A stretch of DNA of 64,000 nucleotides from Nocardioides rotundus (GCF_019931675.1 NZ_CP082922.1:3797001-3861000); one strand, 5' to 3'. Shown: positions 41,834-52,056, numbered from the stretch's first letter. A program made the numbers and translations. Notes: generated from the letters alone by a model not told the origin.

Positions 41834-42043
41834 ATGGCTACGACCGAGTATCAGGTGACCGGGATGACCTGCGGGCACTGCGAGACGTCCGTGCGCGGCG
41901 AGGTGTCGCAGGTGCCGGGCGTGACCGGAGTCGAGGTCAGCGTGGCGACGGGGCGGCTGGTCGTGACGGCCGAGCAGCCGGTCGACGATGCTGCGGTGAT
42001 CGCGGCGGTCGACGAGGCGGGCTACGCCGCCGTCAGGAGCTGA
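41834..42043 (+). CDS. copZ: Copper chaperone, CopZ-like HMA protein
   Basis: A 69-residue heavy-metal-associated domain with the Cu(I) motif GMTCGHCETSVRGEV (MxCxxC) and the closing DEAGYAAV. It binds Cu(I) in the cytosol and passes it to a CPx-type ATPase. The ATG at 41834 follows AAGGAG with a 10-nt gap. It heads the copper operon, right behind the CsoR-type operator; the next start is 2 nt after its stop. Confidence 0.93.
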   Translation: MATTEYQVTGMTCGHCETSVRGEVSQVPGVTGVEVSVATGRLVVTAEQPVDDAAVIAAVDEAGYAAVRS

Positions 42044-42044
42044 C

Positions 42045-43100
42045 ATGAGGGCACCTGCGCGGCTGGGCCTGTATGGCGCGGGACTGGTGGCCGTGTTCGC
42101 CGTGGCATTCGCCACGGCGGGCGCGGTCGTCCCGGAGGCGACCGTGCAGGCATGGGCAGAAGAAGGCGACCAACACAGCATGACCGGGGAGGACACCGAC
42201 GACATGGACACCACCAGCGGACACGAAGGCCACGACGCAGGCGCCGGCACCGCCTCCGACGATGCGGCGGCCGGGCTCGGCCTGGCCCAGGACGGGTACC
42301 GCCTCACCGCGGTCAGTGCCCCGGCCGAGACCGGCACGGGAGGAGAGCTGTCGTTGACGGTGACCGGCCCGGACGGCAACGCGGTCACCGGCTTCGAGGT
42401 GGAGCACGACAAGCAGCTGCACCTGATCGTGGTGCGCGCCGACGGCCAGCACTTCGCCCACGTCCACCCTCAGATGGATGCCGAGGGCACCTGGTCGATC
42501 CCGTGGCAGTGGGAGGCGGCCGGCAGCTACCGGGTCTTCGCAGACTTCATTCCCGCAGACGCGGCGGACGGGGTGGAGGGGGTCACCTTGTCGACCTCGG
42601 TGCAGGTGGCCGGGGACTACGCCCCGGTTCCCGTGGAGCCGGCGGCCGCGACCACGGTCGATGGGTTCGAGGTGAGCGTGGAGGGTGACTTGATCGCCGG
42701 GTCGGCCTCGACGCTGACCCTGACCGTGTCCCGTGACGGGGAGCCGGTCACCATCCTGGAGCCGTACCTGGGCGCGTTCGGGCACTTGGTCGCGCTCCGC
42801 GACGGCGATCTGGCGTATCTGCACGTCCACCCCCACGGGGACGCCCCGGCCGCAGGCGAGACGTCGGGGCCGGAGATCGTGTTCGAGGCCACCGCACCCA
42901 CGCCTGGCCGGTATCTGCTCTACCTCGACTTCCAGGTCGACGGGCAGGTGCACACGGCCCCGCTGGTCATCGACACGACCGCAACGAGCGGCGAGAGCGG
43001 CGCGACCGACCAGGGCTCAGACTCCGGGTCGGGCTCGGACTCGGACTCGGGTTCGGGTGCGGCGGGCGAATCAGAGGAAGGAGCCGACCATGACCACTGA
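42045..43100 (+). CDS. Membrane-anchored or secreted His-rich metal-binding protein
   Basis: A 351-residue protein with an uncleaved or cleaved N-terminal hydrophobic segment ([20 protein letters not shown]), an acidic/His spacer, and two β-domains each with a metal-ligand-like motif: [20 protein letters not shown] (about residue 115) and [20 protein letters not shown] (about 245). The tail is a long Ser/Gly/Asp low-complexity stretch ending DHDH. Such proteins occur in actinobacterial copper operons; a periplasm-side copper-binding role is inferred. It overlaps the next gene by 11 nt. Confidence 0.75.
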   Translation: MRAPARLGLYGAGLVAVFAVAFATAGAVVPEATVQAWAEEGDQHSMTGEDTDDMDTTSGHEGHDAGAGTASDDAAAGLGLAQDGYRLTAVSAPAETGTGGELSLTVTGPDGNAVTGFEVEHDKQLHLIVVRADGQHFAHVHPQMDAEGTWSIPWQWEAAGSYRVFADFIPADAADGVEGVTLSTSVQVAGDYAPVPVEPAAATTVDGFEVSVEGDLIAGSASTLTLTVSRDGEPVTILEPYLGAFGHLVALRDGDLAYLHVHPHGDAPAAGETSGPEIVFEATAPTPGRYLLYLDFQVDGQVHTAPLVIDTTATSGESGATDQGSDSGSGSDSDSGSGAAGESEEGADHDH

Positions 43101-45414
43101 GCAGACCGCTAGCGGTGTCGCGGGCATCGAGTTGCAGATCGGCGGGATGACCTGCGCCTCGTGCGCGAACCGCATCGAGAAGAAGCTGAACAAGCTCGAC
43201 GGTGTGAGCGCGAGCGTGAACTACGCGACCGAGAAGGCCAGCATCACCGGTACCGACCTGGACGCGGCCGCGCTGATCGCCGAGGTCGAGAAGACCGGCT
43301 ACACCGCCACGCTTCCCGCCGCTGCCAAGAACAGCGGCACCGCGGGCGAGGAGGGTGAGGGTGAGTCGGCTGAGGATGCCGAGCTGCGCAGCCTGCGGCA
43401 GCGGCTGATCGGGGCGGCGATCCTGGCCGTTCCGGTGATCGCGATGGCGATGATCCCCGCCCTGCAGTTCGACTACTGGGGTTTTGCCTCACTCGTGCTC
43501 GCCGCGCCGGTGGTGGTGTGGGCGGGCTGGCCCTTCCACCGGGCCGCATGGATGAACCTCAAGCACGGGACGGCGACGATGGACACGCTGATCTCGGTGG
43601 GCACCACCGCGGCGTTGCTGTGGTCGATCGTCGCGCTGTTCTTCGGCACCGCGGGACAGCCCGGCATGGTGCACCCGTTCGAGCTGACGATCTCCCGATC
43701 CGATGGGCTCAGCAACATCTACCTCGAGGTCGCCGCCGGGGTGATCACCTTCATCCTGCTCGGCCGCTACTTCGAGAAGCGGTCCAAGCGCCGCGCCGGA
43801 GCCGCGCTGCGTGCCCTGCTGGAGCTCGGCGCCAAGGAAGTCTCGGTCCTGCGCGACGGCAAGGAGAAGCGCATACCGATCGATGAGCTGGCGGTCGGGG
43901 ACGAGTTCGTGGTCCGGCCGGGTGAGAAGATCGCCACCGACGGCCTCATCACCTCCGGCAGCTCGGCGATCGATGCCTCCATGCTCACCGGCGAGTCCGT
44001 GCCGGTCGAGGTCGGCACCGGCGACCCGGTGACCGGAGCGACGGTCAACGCCGGCGGTCGCCTGGTCGTCAAGGCCACCCGGGTCGGGTCGGACACCCAG
44101 CTGGCGCAGATGGCCAAGCTCGTCGAGGACGCCCAGTCCGGCAAGGCCGAGATCCAGCGGCTCGCCGACCGGGTCTCCGGGGTGTTCGTGCCGATCGCGA
44201 TCGCGATCGCCGTCGCCACCCTGGGCGCGTGGATCGGCGCCGGGTTCCCCCTCAGCGCCGGGTTCACCGCCGCAGTCGCGGTGCTCATCATCGCCTGCCC
44301 GTGCGCGTTGGGGCTGGCCACGCCGACCGCGCTGCTGGTCGGCACCGGACGCGGTGCGCAGATGGGTGTGCTCATCAAGGGCCCCGAAACCCTCGAATCC
44401 ACCCGCAAGGTCGACACCATCGTGCTGGACAAGACCGGCACCGTCACCACCGGGAAGATGACCCTCACCGACGTCATCGTCGCCGATGGGCAGGACCGGG
44501 CTGAGCTGCTGCGGCTGGCTGGTGGCCTGGAAGACGCCTCCGAGCACCCGATCGCCCAGGCCATCGCCGCCGGCGCGACCGCCGAGGTCGGCGACCTGCC
44601 GACCCCGGAATCGTTCGAGAACATCGAAGGCAAGGGCGTCCAGGGCGTCATCGACGGGCACGCCGTGCTCGCCGGCCGCGAGACCCTGCTGGCCGAATGG
44701 TCCCAGCACCTCGACGCCGACCTCGCGGCAGCCAAGCGCGCCGCAGAAGCCGAGGGCAAGACCGCGATCGCGGTCGGCTGGGACGGCCAGGCGAGGGGCG
44801 TGCTCGTGGTCTCCGACCAGATCAAACCGACCAGCGCGCAGGCGATCGCCCAGTTCAAGGAACTCGGACTGACCCCGGTGCTACTCACCGGCGACAACCA
44901 GACCGTCGCCGAGCAGGTCGCCGCCGAGGTCGGCATCGAGCAGGTGATCGCCGAAGTCCTGCCCAAGGACAAGGTCGACGTCGTCGCCCGCCTCCAAGCC
45001 GAGGGCAAGGTCGTGGCGATGGTGGGCGACGGCGTCAACGACGCCCCCGCCCTCGCCCAGGCCGACCTGGGACTGGCGATGGGCACCGGCACCGACGTCG
45101 CGATCGAGGCCGCCGACATCACCCTGGTCCGCGGTGACCTGCGCGCAGCAGCCGACGCGATCCGTCTCGCCCGGCGCACCCTGCGCACGATCAAGACGAA
45201 CCTGTTCTGGGCCTTCGCCTACAACACCGCCGCGATCCCACTGGCCGCGTTCGGGCTGCTCAACCCCATGCTCGCCGGAGCCGCCATGGCCCTGTCCAGC
45301 GCATTCGTGGTGTCCAACAGCCTGCGCCTGCGCAGCTTCACCGCACGCGCCGACACCAGCACCGAACCGGCGTCCGCCGGCCCGACACCGGCCCGCGAGC
45401 CAGTCAACGCCTGA
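43090..45414 (+). CDS. copA: Cu(I)-translocating P1B-type ATPase (CPC motif)
   Basis: A 774-residue ATPase: an N-terminal HMA domain ([20 protein letters not shown]), eight membrane helices, the actuator LTGESVPVE, the ion motif [13 protein letters not shown] in helix 6, the phosphorylation loop [14 protein letters not shown] and the hinge [20 protein letters not shown]. The CPC signature defines Cu(I)/Ag(I) exporters (P1B-1). GAAGGAG precedes the ATG. It is the main Cu export pump of the operon. Confidence 0.95.
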   Translation: MTTEQTASGVAGIELQIGGMTCASCANRIEKKLNKLDGVSASVNYATEKASITGTDLDAAALIAEVEKTGYTATLPAAAKNSGTAGEEGEGESAEDAELRSLRQRLIGAAILAVPVIAMAMIPALQFDYWGFASLVLAAPVVVWAGWPFHRAAWMNLKHGTATMDTLISVGTTAALLWSIVALFFGTAGQPGMVHPFELTISRSDGLSNIYLEVAAGVITFILLGRYFEKRSKRRAGAALRALLELGAKEVSVLRDGKEKRIPIDELAVGDEFVVRPGEKIATDGLITSGSSAIDASMLTGESVPVEVGTGDPVTGATVNAGGRLVVKATRVGSDTQLAQMAKLVEDAQSGKAEIQRLADRVSGVFVPIAIAIAVATLGAWIGAGFPLSAGFTAAVAVLIIACPCALGLATPTALLVGTGRGAQMGVLIKGPETLESTRKVDTIVLDKTGTVTTGKMTLTDVIVADGQDRAELLRLAGGLEDASEHPIAQAIAAGATAEVGDLPTPESFENIEGKGVQGVIDGHAVLAGRETLLAEWSQHLDADLAAAKRAAEAEGKTAIAVGWDGQARGVLVVSDQIKPTSAQAIAQFKELGLTPVLLTGDNQTVAEQVAAEVGIEQVIAEVLPKDKVDVVARLQAEGKVVAMVGDGVNDAPALAQADLGLAMGTGTDVAIEAADITLVRGDLRAAADAIRLARRTLRTIKTNLFWAFAYNTAAIPLAAFGLLNPMLAGAAMALSSAFVVSNSLRLRSFTARADTSTEPASAGPTPAREPVNA

Positions 45415-45451
45415 CCACCCCCGTCATCAACCCAACCGGAAGGAACACCCG

Positions 45452-45724
45452 ATGACCGCACACAACCAGCTGAACCTGACCGACACCAGCACCGCCTCTG
45501 CAGGCGGCTGCTGCGGCCACAAGCCCAGCGCCCAAACTGCCGCCCAGACCCCGGCCGCCGACATGGCCGAGTGCCCGGTGATGGCCGGAACCCCCGTGGT
45601 CAAGGCCGAAGCAGAAGCAGCGGGCCTGTACCGCGACCACAACGGCCAGCGGTACTGGTTCTGCTGCGCCGCCTGCGGCCCACTCTTCGACGCCGACCCC
45701 GACCGCTACACCAACGCCGCATAA
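45452..45724 (+). CDS. YHS-domain metal-binding protein
   Basis: A 90-residue protein with an N-terminal GGCCGHKP cluster and a YHS-type domain, DMAECPVMAGTPVVKAEAEA then YRDHNGQRYWFCCAACGPLF. It has seven Cys and is close in sequence to the protein at 51684-51935, so it is a paralogue. Its length and the double Cys pairs suggest delivery of Cu to a nearby pump. It is the last gene before a strong terminator hairpin. Confidence 0.83.
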   Translation: MTAHNQLNLTDTSTASAGGCCGHKPSAQTAAQTPAADMAECPVMAGTPVVKAEAEAAGLYRDHNGQRYWFCCAACGPLFDADPDRYTNAA

Positions 45725-45751
45725 CCCCACATAGCCCCGCGGCGAACGGAA

Positions 45752-45803
45752 GTGACGCTCCGCGCTCGGCGAACCACTTGAACGACCGAGCGCGGAGCAT
45801 CAC
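45752..45803 (+). terminator. Terminator-like hairpin after the first YHS gene
   Basis: GCTCCGCGCTCG (45757-45768) and CGAGCGCGGAGC (45787-45798) form a perfect 12-bp stem with an 18-nt loop, extended by GTGA/TCAC outside. No T-tract follows, as is common in high-GC bacteria. Confidence 0.7.
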
Positions 45804-45889
45804 CGCCCACCCACAGCATCGGCACACATCCCCGAAGGCGAACAGCCCGCGACGAACAGCCACCACCGTGCCAGGAAGACAAACCCGAC

Positions 45890-48196
45890 ATGAACACGCA
45901 CCCAGACCACGAACCCCAAGAGCACGCCGGCCATGCCGGGCATGCGGGACACGGCACGATGAATCACGCGGGTCACCACGACCCCACCCGTCACGACAGA
46001 CACAGCGAGCACCATCAGGCCAGCAGCCACAGCGACCACGACGGCCACGCCGCGCACGTCGAGCACAGCACCCCTACAGCTCGCCCGGGAGACGATCAGC
46101 ACGCCAACCACTCCGGCCACGCCAACCACTCCAGCCCTGACGATCATGCCGGTCACATGGGGCATGCCGGTCACATGGGGCACAGCGGGCATGCCGGACA
46201 CGGGGCCGATCATGTGGCGCGGTTCCGGCGGCTGTTCTGGATCATGCTGGTCCTGGCGGTCCCGGTCGTGGGACTCAACGAGATGTTCGCCCAGGTCATC
46301 GGCTACCGGCTCCCCGACGCCGCATGGGTGCCCTGGATCTCACCGCTGCTGGGCACGGTGATCTACCTGTGGGGCGGCTGGCCGTTCCTCACCGGCGCCA
46401 TCTCCGAGATCCGCGCCCGCAAGCCCGGCATGATGCTGCTGATCGGGCTGGCGATCACCGTGGCGTTCGTCGCGTCCTGGGGGGCCAGCAGCGGGCTGCT
46501 CAGCCACGAGCTGAACTTCTGGTGGGAACTGGCGCTGCTGGTCGTGATCATGCTTGCCGGGCACTGGATCGAAATGCGCTCCCTGGCACAGACGACCTCC
46601 GCGCTGGACTCCCTGGCAGCCCTGCTGCCCGACGAGGCCGAGAAGGTGGTCGGCGACGACATCGTGAAGGTCGCCCCGGCCGATCTGGCCGTCGGTGACA
46701 TCGTGATCGTCCGCCCAGGCTCTGCGGTGCCCGCCGATGGGCGGATCGTCGACGGATCGGCGTCGATGGACGAGTCGATGGTCACCGGCGAGTCCAAGAC
46801 CGTCCGCCGCGACAAGGGCGCCCAGGTCGTCGCCGGGACCGTGGCCACCGACTCCGGGCTGCGGATCGAGGTCACCGCGACCGGCGACGACACCGCGTTG
46901 GCTGGCATCCAGAAGCTCGTCGCCGACGCGCAAGCCTCCTCCTCCCGCGCGCAGCGGATCGCCGACACCGCGGCCGGGTGGCTGTTCTGGTTCGCGCTGG
47001 GCGCGGCCGCGATCACCGCCGTGGTCTGGTCGCTCGTCGGCCTGCCCGATGATGCCGTGATCCGCACCATCACCGTGCTGGTGATCGCCTGCCCCCACGC
47101 TCTTGGCCTGGCCATCCCCCTGGTGGTCTCGATCGCTACCGAACGTGCCGCCCGCGGCGGGGTCCTCATCAAGGACCGCCTCGCGCTGGAGTCGATGCGC
47201 ACCGTCGATGCCGTGCTGTTCGACAAGACCGGCACCCTGACCAAGGGCGAACCCACCGTCACCGGCATCGAGCCCGTCGGGGACCACGACGAGAACCAGG
47301 TACTGGCCCTGGCCGCCGCAGCCGAGGCCGACAGCGAGCACCCGCTGGCGCGGGCCATCGTCGGCGCCGCCCGAACCCGGAACCTGTCCGTGCCGAAAGC
47401 CACCGACTTCTCCTCCTCACCGGCTGTCGGAGTCACAGCGACCGTCGACGGCACCGTCGTCGAGGTCGGTGGCCCCTACCTGCTCGACCAGCACAGCGTG
47501 AGTGAACTCGCGATCGCCGACACCTGGCGCAGCGAAGGCGCGATCATCCTGCACGTTCTCGCCGACCGACAAGTCATCGGCGCACTCCGGCTGGCCGATG
47601 AGATCCGGCCCGAATCGCGCGACGCCGTGACCGCGCTGCACGCCGCGGGAGCGCAGGTGGTCATGATCACCGGCGACGCGCAAGCCGTCGCCGACACCGT
47701 CGCCAAGGACCTGGGCATCGACCGCGTCTTCGCCGGTGTGCGCCCCGAGGACAAGGCCGCCAAGGTCGCCGAGCTGCAAGCCGAGGGCCGCAAGGTCGCC
47801 ATGGTCGGCGACGGCGTCAACGACGCCCCCGCCCTCGCACAAGCCGATGTGGGCATCGCGATCGGTGCCGGCACCGACGTCGCGATCGGGTCCGCCGGCG
47901 TCATCCTCGCCTCCTCCGACCCCCGCTCGGTCCTCTCGGTCATCGACCTGTCCCGCGCCAGCTACCGCAAGATGAAGCAGAACCTGTGGTGGGCAGCCGG
48001 CTACAACCTCATCTCCGTCCCGCTCGCCGCCGGTGTGCTCGCCCCCATCGGGTTCGTCCTGCCGATGAGCGTCGGCGCGATCCTCATGTCCGCCTCCACC
48101 GTCGTCGTCGCGCTCAACGCCCAGCTCCTGCGCCGCCTCGACCTCACCCCGCAGGCCAGCACCGCCAAGTTCCTCGACCACTCATCGCAGCCATGA
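45890..48196 (+). CDS. copB: P1B-type ATPase with CPH motif (CopB-like)
   Basis: A 768-residue pump. The first 110 residues are His-rich (HAGHAGHAGHG and HMGHAGHMGHSGHAGHGADH blocks) in place of an HMA domain. Helix 6 has VIACPHALGLAIP, the phosphorylation loop is [15 protein letters not shown] and the hinge [20 protein letters not shown]. The CPH motif marks the CopB group, thought to handle Cu(II)/Ag or Cu(I) with different affinity. It is preceded by a terminator, so it may have its own promoter. Confidence 0.93.
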   Translation: MNTHPDHEPQEHAGHAGHAGHGTMNHAGHHDPTRHDRHSEHHQASSHSDHDGHAAHVEHSTPTARPGDDQHANHSGHANHSSPDDHAGHMGHAGHMGHSGHAGHGADHVARFRRLFWIMLVLAVPVVGLNEMFAQVIGYRLPDAAWVPWISPLLGTVIYLWGGWPFLTGAISEIRARKPGMMLLIGLAITVAFVASWGASSGLLSHELNFWWELALLVVIMLAGHWIEMRSLAQTTSALDSLAALLPDEAEKVVGDDIVKVAPADLAVGDIVIVRPGSAVPADGRIVDGSASMDESMVTGESKTVRRDKGAQVVAGTVATDSGLRIEVTATGDDTALAGIQKLVADAQASSSRAQRIADTAAGWLFWFALGAAAITAVVWSLVGLPDDAVIRTITVLVIACPHALGLAIPLVVSIATERAARGGVLIKDRLALESMRTVDAVLFDKTGTLTKGEPTVTGIEPVGDHDENQVLALAAAAEADSEHPLARAIVGAARTRNLSVPKATDFSSSPAVGVTATVDGTVVEVGGPYLLDQHSVSELAIADTWRSEGAIILHVLADRQVIGALRLADEIRPESRDAVTALHAAGAQVVMITGDAQAVADTVAKDLGIDRVFAGVRPEDKAAKVAELQAEGRKVAMVGDGVNDAPALAQADVGIAIGAGTDVAIGSAGVILASSDPRSVLSVIDLSRASYRKMKQNLWWAAGYNLISVPLAAGVLAPIGFVLPMSVGAILMSASTVVVALNAQLLRRLDLTPQASTAKFLDHSSQP

Positions 48197-48245
48197 TCAG
48201 ACACGCAAGACAACCATCATCGAAGCGACAAGAAGGGATCCGACG

Positions 48246-48560
48246 ATGGCAACGGCACCCCAAGCACCCTCAGAACCAACCTCCAGCCACGGCTACATCA
48301 GCGACAAGGATCGCTACCTCGCCCGTCTCAAGCGCATCGAGGGCCAAGCGCGCGGCATCCACCGAATGATCGACGAGGACACCTACTGCATCGACATCCT
48401 CACCCAGATCAGCGCCGTCACCGCAGCACTACAGAACGTCGCCCTCGGCTTGCTCGACGACCACCTCAAGCATTGCGTCGCAGCCGCCATCCACGATGGG
48501 AACGCCGAGATGAAGATCAAGGAAGCCTCCGACGCCATCGCCCGCCTCGTCAAGTCCTAG
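48246..48560 (+). CDS. csoR: CsoR-family copper-sensing repressor
   Basis: A 104-residue helical regulator. The copper ligands correspond to Cys48 (DTYCIDIL), His73 and Cys77 (DDHLKHC), the Cys-His-Cys triad of CsoR. RLKRIEGQARGIHRMI is the DNA-contacting helix. CsoR binds G-rich operators and lets go on Cu(I). Two suitable operators are seen at 41775-41791 and 51584-51602. The spacing (50 nt) to the CPH ATPase gene fits co-transcription. Confidence 0.93.
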   Translation: MATAPQAPSEPTSSHGYISDKDRYLARLKRIEGQARGIHRMIDEDTYCIDILTQISAVTAALQNVALGLLDDHLKHCVAAAIHDGNAEMKIKEASDAIARLVKS

Positions 48561-48920
48561 CCGGCGCGGATGCTCACTTCGCTGCGACACCTCAGAACCC
48601 TGGCCGGACTCGAGGAAGTTCGGTTGTCTGCCCGGCGCTGCTGCCAGGCGATGCGATGGGCCGTCACAGTCCGATTCGTCAGGACTACCGACGACCGATG
48701 ACTGGCCGTGGCCCGAGCACGATGGGCAGCCACGGCTCGTAACTGGTCTGGCTCGGATCACCCGCCGGACTCTTGCCGCCCGCGGGCTACCTTCTCCTCG
48801 CGCCGGGACTCGCAGGCGGAGGTGTCAGGCACACACGACAACCACGGTACAATCGAGAACGATTATCATTTCTGATGTGGCCGAGTTTGTCGGTTGCTTG
48901 TTCTGAAAGAGGTCGTCCCG
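48561..48920. promoter_or_regulatory. Intergenic region with Zn ABC operon promoter
   Basis: No gene is visible in these 360 bp. The right half holds a TACAAT -10-like element (48848-48853) and directly after it the Zur-like box at 48855-48872, so the transcription start of the zinc ABC genes probably falls in or just beyond the box. The left half has no recognisable features beyond GC-rich sequence. Confidence 0.55.
48855..48872. promoter_or_regulatory. Zur-type operator before the zinc ABC genes
   Basis: GAGAACGATTATCATTTC, with the GATTATC palindromic core, resembles Fur-family (Zur) boxes. It lies in the promoter of a Zn-type ABC importer, so zinc repression is the natural reading. Confidence 0.65.
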
Positions 48921-49835
48921 ATGAATCGCACCACTGCTCTCGCCCCGGTCCTGCTGATCGCCGCGGGTGTGGCCCTGGCTGGCTGCACCGCCGCTCCGGA
49001 TACGGCTGGACCCCCGAGTGCGGACACGATCACGGTAGTGGCCTCAACCACGGTGTATGGCGATCTGGCAGCCACGATCGGTGGGGACGCAGTGGAGGTG
49101 ACGTCGATCATCGACGACCCGAACAAGGACCCGCATGAGTACGAGGCCAGCGCGCAGAACCAACTGGCTCTGTCCAACGCTCAGGTGGTGATCGAGAACG
49201 GTGGCGGCTACGACGACTTCGTGGACACCATGCTGGACTCGGCCGGCAACGACTCGGCCACGGTGCTGGACGCGGTGGACATCTCCGGCAAGACCGCCGA
49301 GGACGGCGAAGAGCTGAACGAGCACGTCTGGTACGACTTCCCGACCATGCTGCTGGTGATCGACGAGATCGAGTCGGCGTTCGCGAGGCTGGACCCCGAC
49401 CACGCCGAGACCTTCGCCGACAATGCGGATGCGTTGCAGGCTGATATCGAGGAGCTGATCCAACGCGAGGCGGACCTCAACGCCCAGTACGCGGGGGCGG
49501 GCGTGGCGATCAGCGAGCCGGTGCCGCTGTACCTGTTGGAGGCAGTCGGGTTGGTCAACAAGACCCCCGACGCGTTCAGTGAGGCCATCGAGGAGGGCTC
49601 AGATGTGCCGCCGAGCGTGCTGCTGGAGACACTGGAACTGTTCACCGGCGGCGAGGTGGAGCTGCTGGCGTACAACGAGCAGACCACCGGCCCGCAGACC
49701 GAGCAGATACTGGAAGCCGCGAACGAGAACGATATTGCGGTGGTCCCGGTGACCGAGACGTTGCCGGACGGCGACACCTACGTGTCCTGGATGTCAGGCA
49801 ACCTGGACGCTATCGCGACCGCGCTCGGTTCGTGA
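48921..49835 (+). CDS. Zinc/manganese ABC transporter substrate-binding lipoprotein
   Basis: A 304-residue cluster A-I solute-binding protein. A lipoprotein signal (VLLIAAGVALAGC, lipid-anchored Cys) is followed by VVASTTVYGDLAATIGGDAV and the metal ligands in DPHEYEAS (His), ELNEHVWYD (His) and the later conserved Glu/Asp in VTETLPDG. It captures Zn2+ (or Mn2+) outside the cell. The ATG at 48921 is preferred over a GTG at 48894 because AAAGAGG is at the right distance and the signal peptide starts there. It overlaps the ATPase gene by 4 nt. Confidence 0.9.
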   Translation: MNRTTALAPVLLIAAGVALAGCTAAPDTAGPPSADTITVVASTTVYGDLAATIGGDAVEVTSIIDDPNKDPHEYEASAQNQLALSNAQVVIENGGGYDDFVDTMLDSAGNDSATVLDAVDISGKTAEDGEELNEHVWYDFPTMLLVIDEIESAFARLDPDHAETFADNADALQADIEELIQREADLNAQYAGAGVAISEPVPLYLLEAVGLVNKTPDAFSEAIEEGSDVPPSVLLETLELFTGGEVELLAYNEQTTGPQTEQILEAANENDIAVVPVTETLPDGDTYVSWMSGNLDAIATALGS

Positions 49836-50680
49836 CCGGCCGAGACAACCCACCTGCCAGCGCGAAGCGATCATCCCTGCTGCCGGGGGAGGTCGTACTG
49901 AGCCTGCGGGGCGCATGCCTGGGGTTCGGGGACCGTACGCTGTGGGACGGGCTGGACCTGGACGTGCGGGCGGGCGAGCTGGTCGCGGTGCTGGGCGCGA
50001 ACGGGTCCGGGAAGTCGAGCCTGTTGAAGGTGATCCTCGGGCAGCTGCCGTTGCGCGCAGGCACGGTGGAGTTCCTCGGGCAGCCGGTGCGGGGCGGGAA
50101 CCGCCGTATCGGGTATGTGCCGCAGCAGAAGCTGTTCGATGAGGCGACCCCGCTGCGCGGACAAGACCTGATCGGGCTCGGTGTGGACGGGCACCGGTGG
50201 GGCATCCCGCTGCCCCGCCGTGCCCGCCGCACCGCGGTCGCCGACCTGGTCGCCTCGGTGCACGCCGAATCCACCGCCCACGCCCCGATCAGCCGGCTCT
50301 CCGGTGGGGAGCAGCAACGCCTCCGGGTTGCGCAGGCACTCGCCGGGAACCCGGCCCTGCTGCTGTGCGACGAGCCGCTGCTGTCGTTGGATCTGGCCCA
50401 TCAGCGGCTGATCTGCGACCTCGTCGACCAGGCCCGCCGCGACGCCGCACGCGGGGTGCTGTTCGTCACCCACGACATCAACCCGCTGCTGGGCGCCGTG
50501 GACCGGGTCCTCTACCTCGCCGGCGGTCGGTTCCGGATCGGCACCCCGGACCAGGTGCTGCGCACCGAGGTACTCACCGAGCTGTACGGGTCACCGGTCG
50601 AGGTGATCCGCAGCCGGGACCGCATCCTCGTCGCCGGTGTCCCCGACCACCCCCACCACACCACCGAGCCCGAGGTATAA
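49832..50680 (+). CDS. Zinc/manganese ABC transporter ATP-binding protein
   Basis: A 282-residue ATPase: Walker A VLGANGSGKSSLLKVI, Q-loop GYVPQQKLF, signature SRLSGGEQQRLRVAQAL, Walker B LLLCDEPLLSLDL and switch His in FVTHDINPLLG. Lengthy C-terminal tail (HPHHTTEPEV) rich in His. The start GTG overlaps the lipoprotein stop. It energises the permease encoded next. Confidence 0.92.
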   Translation: MTGRDNPPASAKRSSLLPGEVVLSLRGACLGFGDRTLWDGLDLDVRAGELVAVLGANGSGKSSLLKVILGQLPLRAGTVEFLGQPVRGGNRRIGYVPQQKLFDEATPLRGQDLIGLGVDGHRWGIPLPRRARRTAVADLVASVHAESTAHAPISRLSGGEQQRLRVAQALAGNPALLLCDEPLLSLDLAHQRLICDLVDQARRDAARGVLFVTHDINPLLGAVDRVLYLAGGRFRIGTPDQVLRTEVLTELYGSPVEVIRSRDRILVAGVPDHPHHTTEPEV

Positions 50681-50682
50681 CC

Positions 50683-51585
50683 GTGCAGCTGTCCGACCTC
50701 GCCGACTGGTGGAACCAGATCTTCACCTTCACCAACTACGGTGAACTCCTCGCCCTGCTGCACAACAGCATCCTCGCCGGTCTCGTGCTGGGCATCACCG
50801 GCGGTCTGATCGGTGTGTTCGTGATGGCCCGCGACATGCCTTTCGCCGTGCACGGCATCAGCGAGCTCTCCTTCGCCGGCGCCGCCGCCGGGCTCCTGCT
50901 CGGCGTGGGGGTGGTCGCCGGGTCCCTCATCGGGTCGATCATCGCCGCGCTGCTGATCGGCGCCCTCGGCTCCCGCGCCCGCGACCGCAACTCCATCACC
51001 GCCGTGCTGATGCCGTTCGGTCTGGGCCTGGGCATCCTCTGCCTCGCCCTGTACTCCGGCCGGTCCGCGAACAAGTTCGGGCTGCTCACCGGGCAGATCG
51101 TCGCCATCGATAACCCGCAGATCGGCGCGCTCATCCTGATCTGCACCCTCGTGTGCGCAGGGCTCCTCGTGATCTGGCGGCCGCTGCTGTTCGCCAGTGT
51201 CGACCCGGCCGTCGCCGCCGGCCGCGGCGTGCCCACCCGCGCCCTGTCCATCCTGTTCATGCTGCTGCTGGGCATGACCGTCGCCGTCGCCGTCCAGATC
51301 GTCGGCGCCCTCCTGGTCCTGTCCCTGCTGGTCACCCCCGCCGCCGCAGCCCTCCGTGTCTCCTCCTCACCGGTGGTGGTGCCGCTGCTCAGCGTCCTCT
51401 TCGCCGTCACCGCCAGCGTCGGCGGCATCCTCCTCGCCCTCGGCAGCGCCATCCCGATCAGCCCCTACATCACCACCCTCTCCTTCCTCATCTACCTCGG
51501 CTGCTGGATCATCAGCGCGAGCCGGGCGCGCCGCCACGAGCGCGGGAGCACGCCGAGTGCTGCATCGGCCACAGTGGCACGGTGA
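50683..51585 (+). CDS. Zinc/manganese ABC transporter permease
   Basis: A 300-residue ABC-3 family permease with about eight hydrophobic segments; HGISELSFAGAAAGLLLG near residue 56 and LLVTPAAAALRVSS near 220 are family landmarks. The GTG at 50683 begins 2 nt after the ATPase stop. The last bases of the gene carry the second CsoR-type operator, so the following genes seem to be under copper rather than zinc control. Confidence 0.92.
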   Translation: MQLSDLADWWNQIFTFTNYGELLALLHNSILAGLVLGITGGLIGVFVMARDMPFAVHGISELSFAGAAAGLLLGVGVVAGSLIGSIIAALLIGALGSRARDRNSITAVLMPFGLGLGILCLALYSGRSANKFGLLTGQIVAIDNPQIGALILICTLVCAGLLVIWRPLLFASVDPAVAAGRGVPTRALSILFMLLLGMTVAVAVQIVGALLVLSLLVTPAAAALRVSSSPVVVPLLSVLFAVTASVGGILLALGSAIPISPYITTLSFLIYLGCWIISASRARRHERGSTPSAASATVAR

Positions 51586-51602
51586 TACCCCTCTAGGGTA
51601 TC
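51584..51602. promoter_or_regulatory. CsoR-type copper operator, second site
   Basis: GATACCC-CTCTA-GGGTATC is a perfect 7+7 inverted repeat with a 5-bp spacer. It overlaps the permease stop and lies before the second YHS gene, indicating copper control of the genes from 51684 on. Confidence 0.72.
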
Positions 51603-51683
51603 ATGATGGTCGAGCGTGCGGACGCCAATGGGGTGCCAGTGCGGGATGACAGGCAAGCGGTATTGCTGGAGAGGACGTGGAGC

Positions 51684-51935
51684 ATGTCGGGGCAGCATCA
51701 TCACGAGAGCCACGGCGGGCATGAGGCGCAATCTCACGCTCATCACCATCACCCGGCACCGGACGCGGAGAACTTGGTGCAGTGTCCGGTGATGCCGAAC
51801 AATCTGGTGGACCCGGAGCAGGCTGAGCAGCAGGGCCTGTACCGGGACTATGAGGGCAAGCGGTACTGGTTCTGTTGCGCCGGGTGCGGCCCGTTGTGGG
51901 ACGCAGACCCGGCGCGATACGCGCACGCCGCCTGA
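51684..51935 (+). CDS. YHS-domain metal-binding protein, second paralogue
   Basis: An 83-residue protein with an N-terminal His-rich run (SGQHHHESHGGHEAQSHAHH) and the same C-terminal domain as the 45452 protein: LVQCPVMPNNLV then YRDYEGKRYWFCCAGCGPLW. The ATG at 51684 has GGAGAGG 9 nt upstream; the frame is open to 51603 but that segment overlaps the operator and lacks a ribosome site. A copper-donor or copper-trap role is inferred. Confidence 0.82.
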   Translation: MSGQHHHESHGGHEAQSHAHHHHPAPDAENLVQCPVMPNNLVDPEQAEQQGLYRDYEGKRYWFCCAGCGPLWDADPARYAHAA

Positions 51936-52056
51936 CCGGTTGAGCGTCGCTGCCACGAGCGCACAGGTGGCTTCGTGGCGCAATGCTCTACCGTTGTGAG
52001 TAACGATCGTGCATGCCGTGAAGCTGATGGACTCGGAGGTCGAAGGGAGGACGGCG

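Noticed and set aside
45890..46210. Repetitive CAC/GGCCATGCCGGG-like DNA that could suggest a CRISPR or tandem-repeat locus
   Set aside because: It is the coding sequence of the His-rich N-terminus of the CPH ATPase; units are irregular and in frame.
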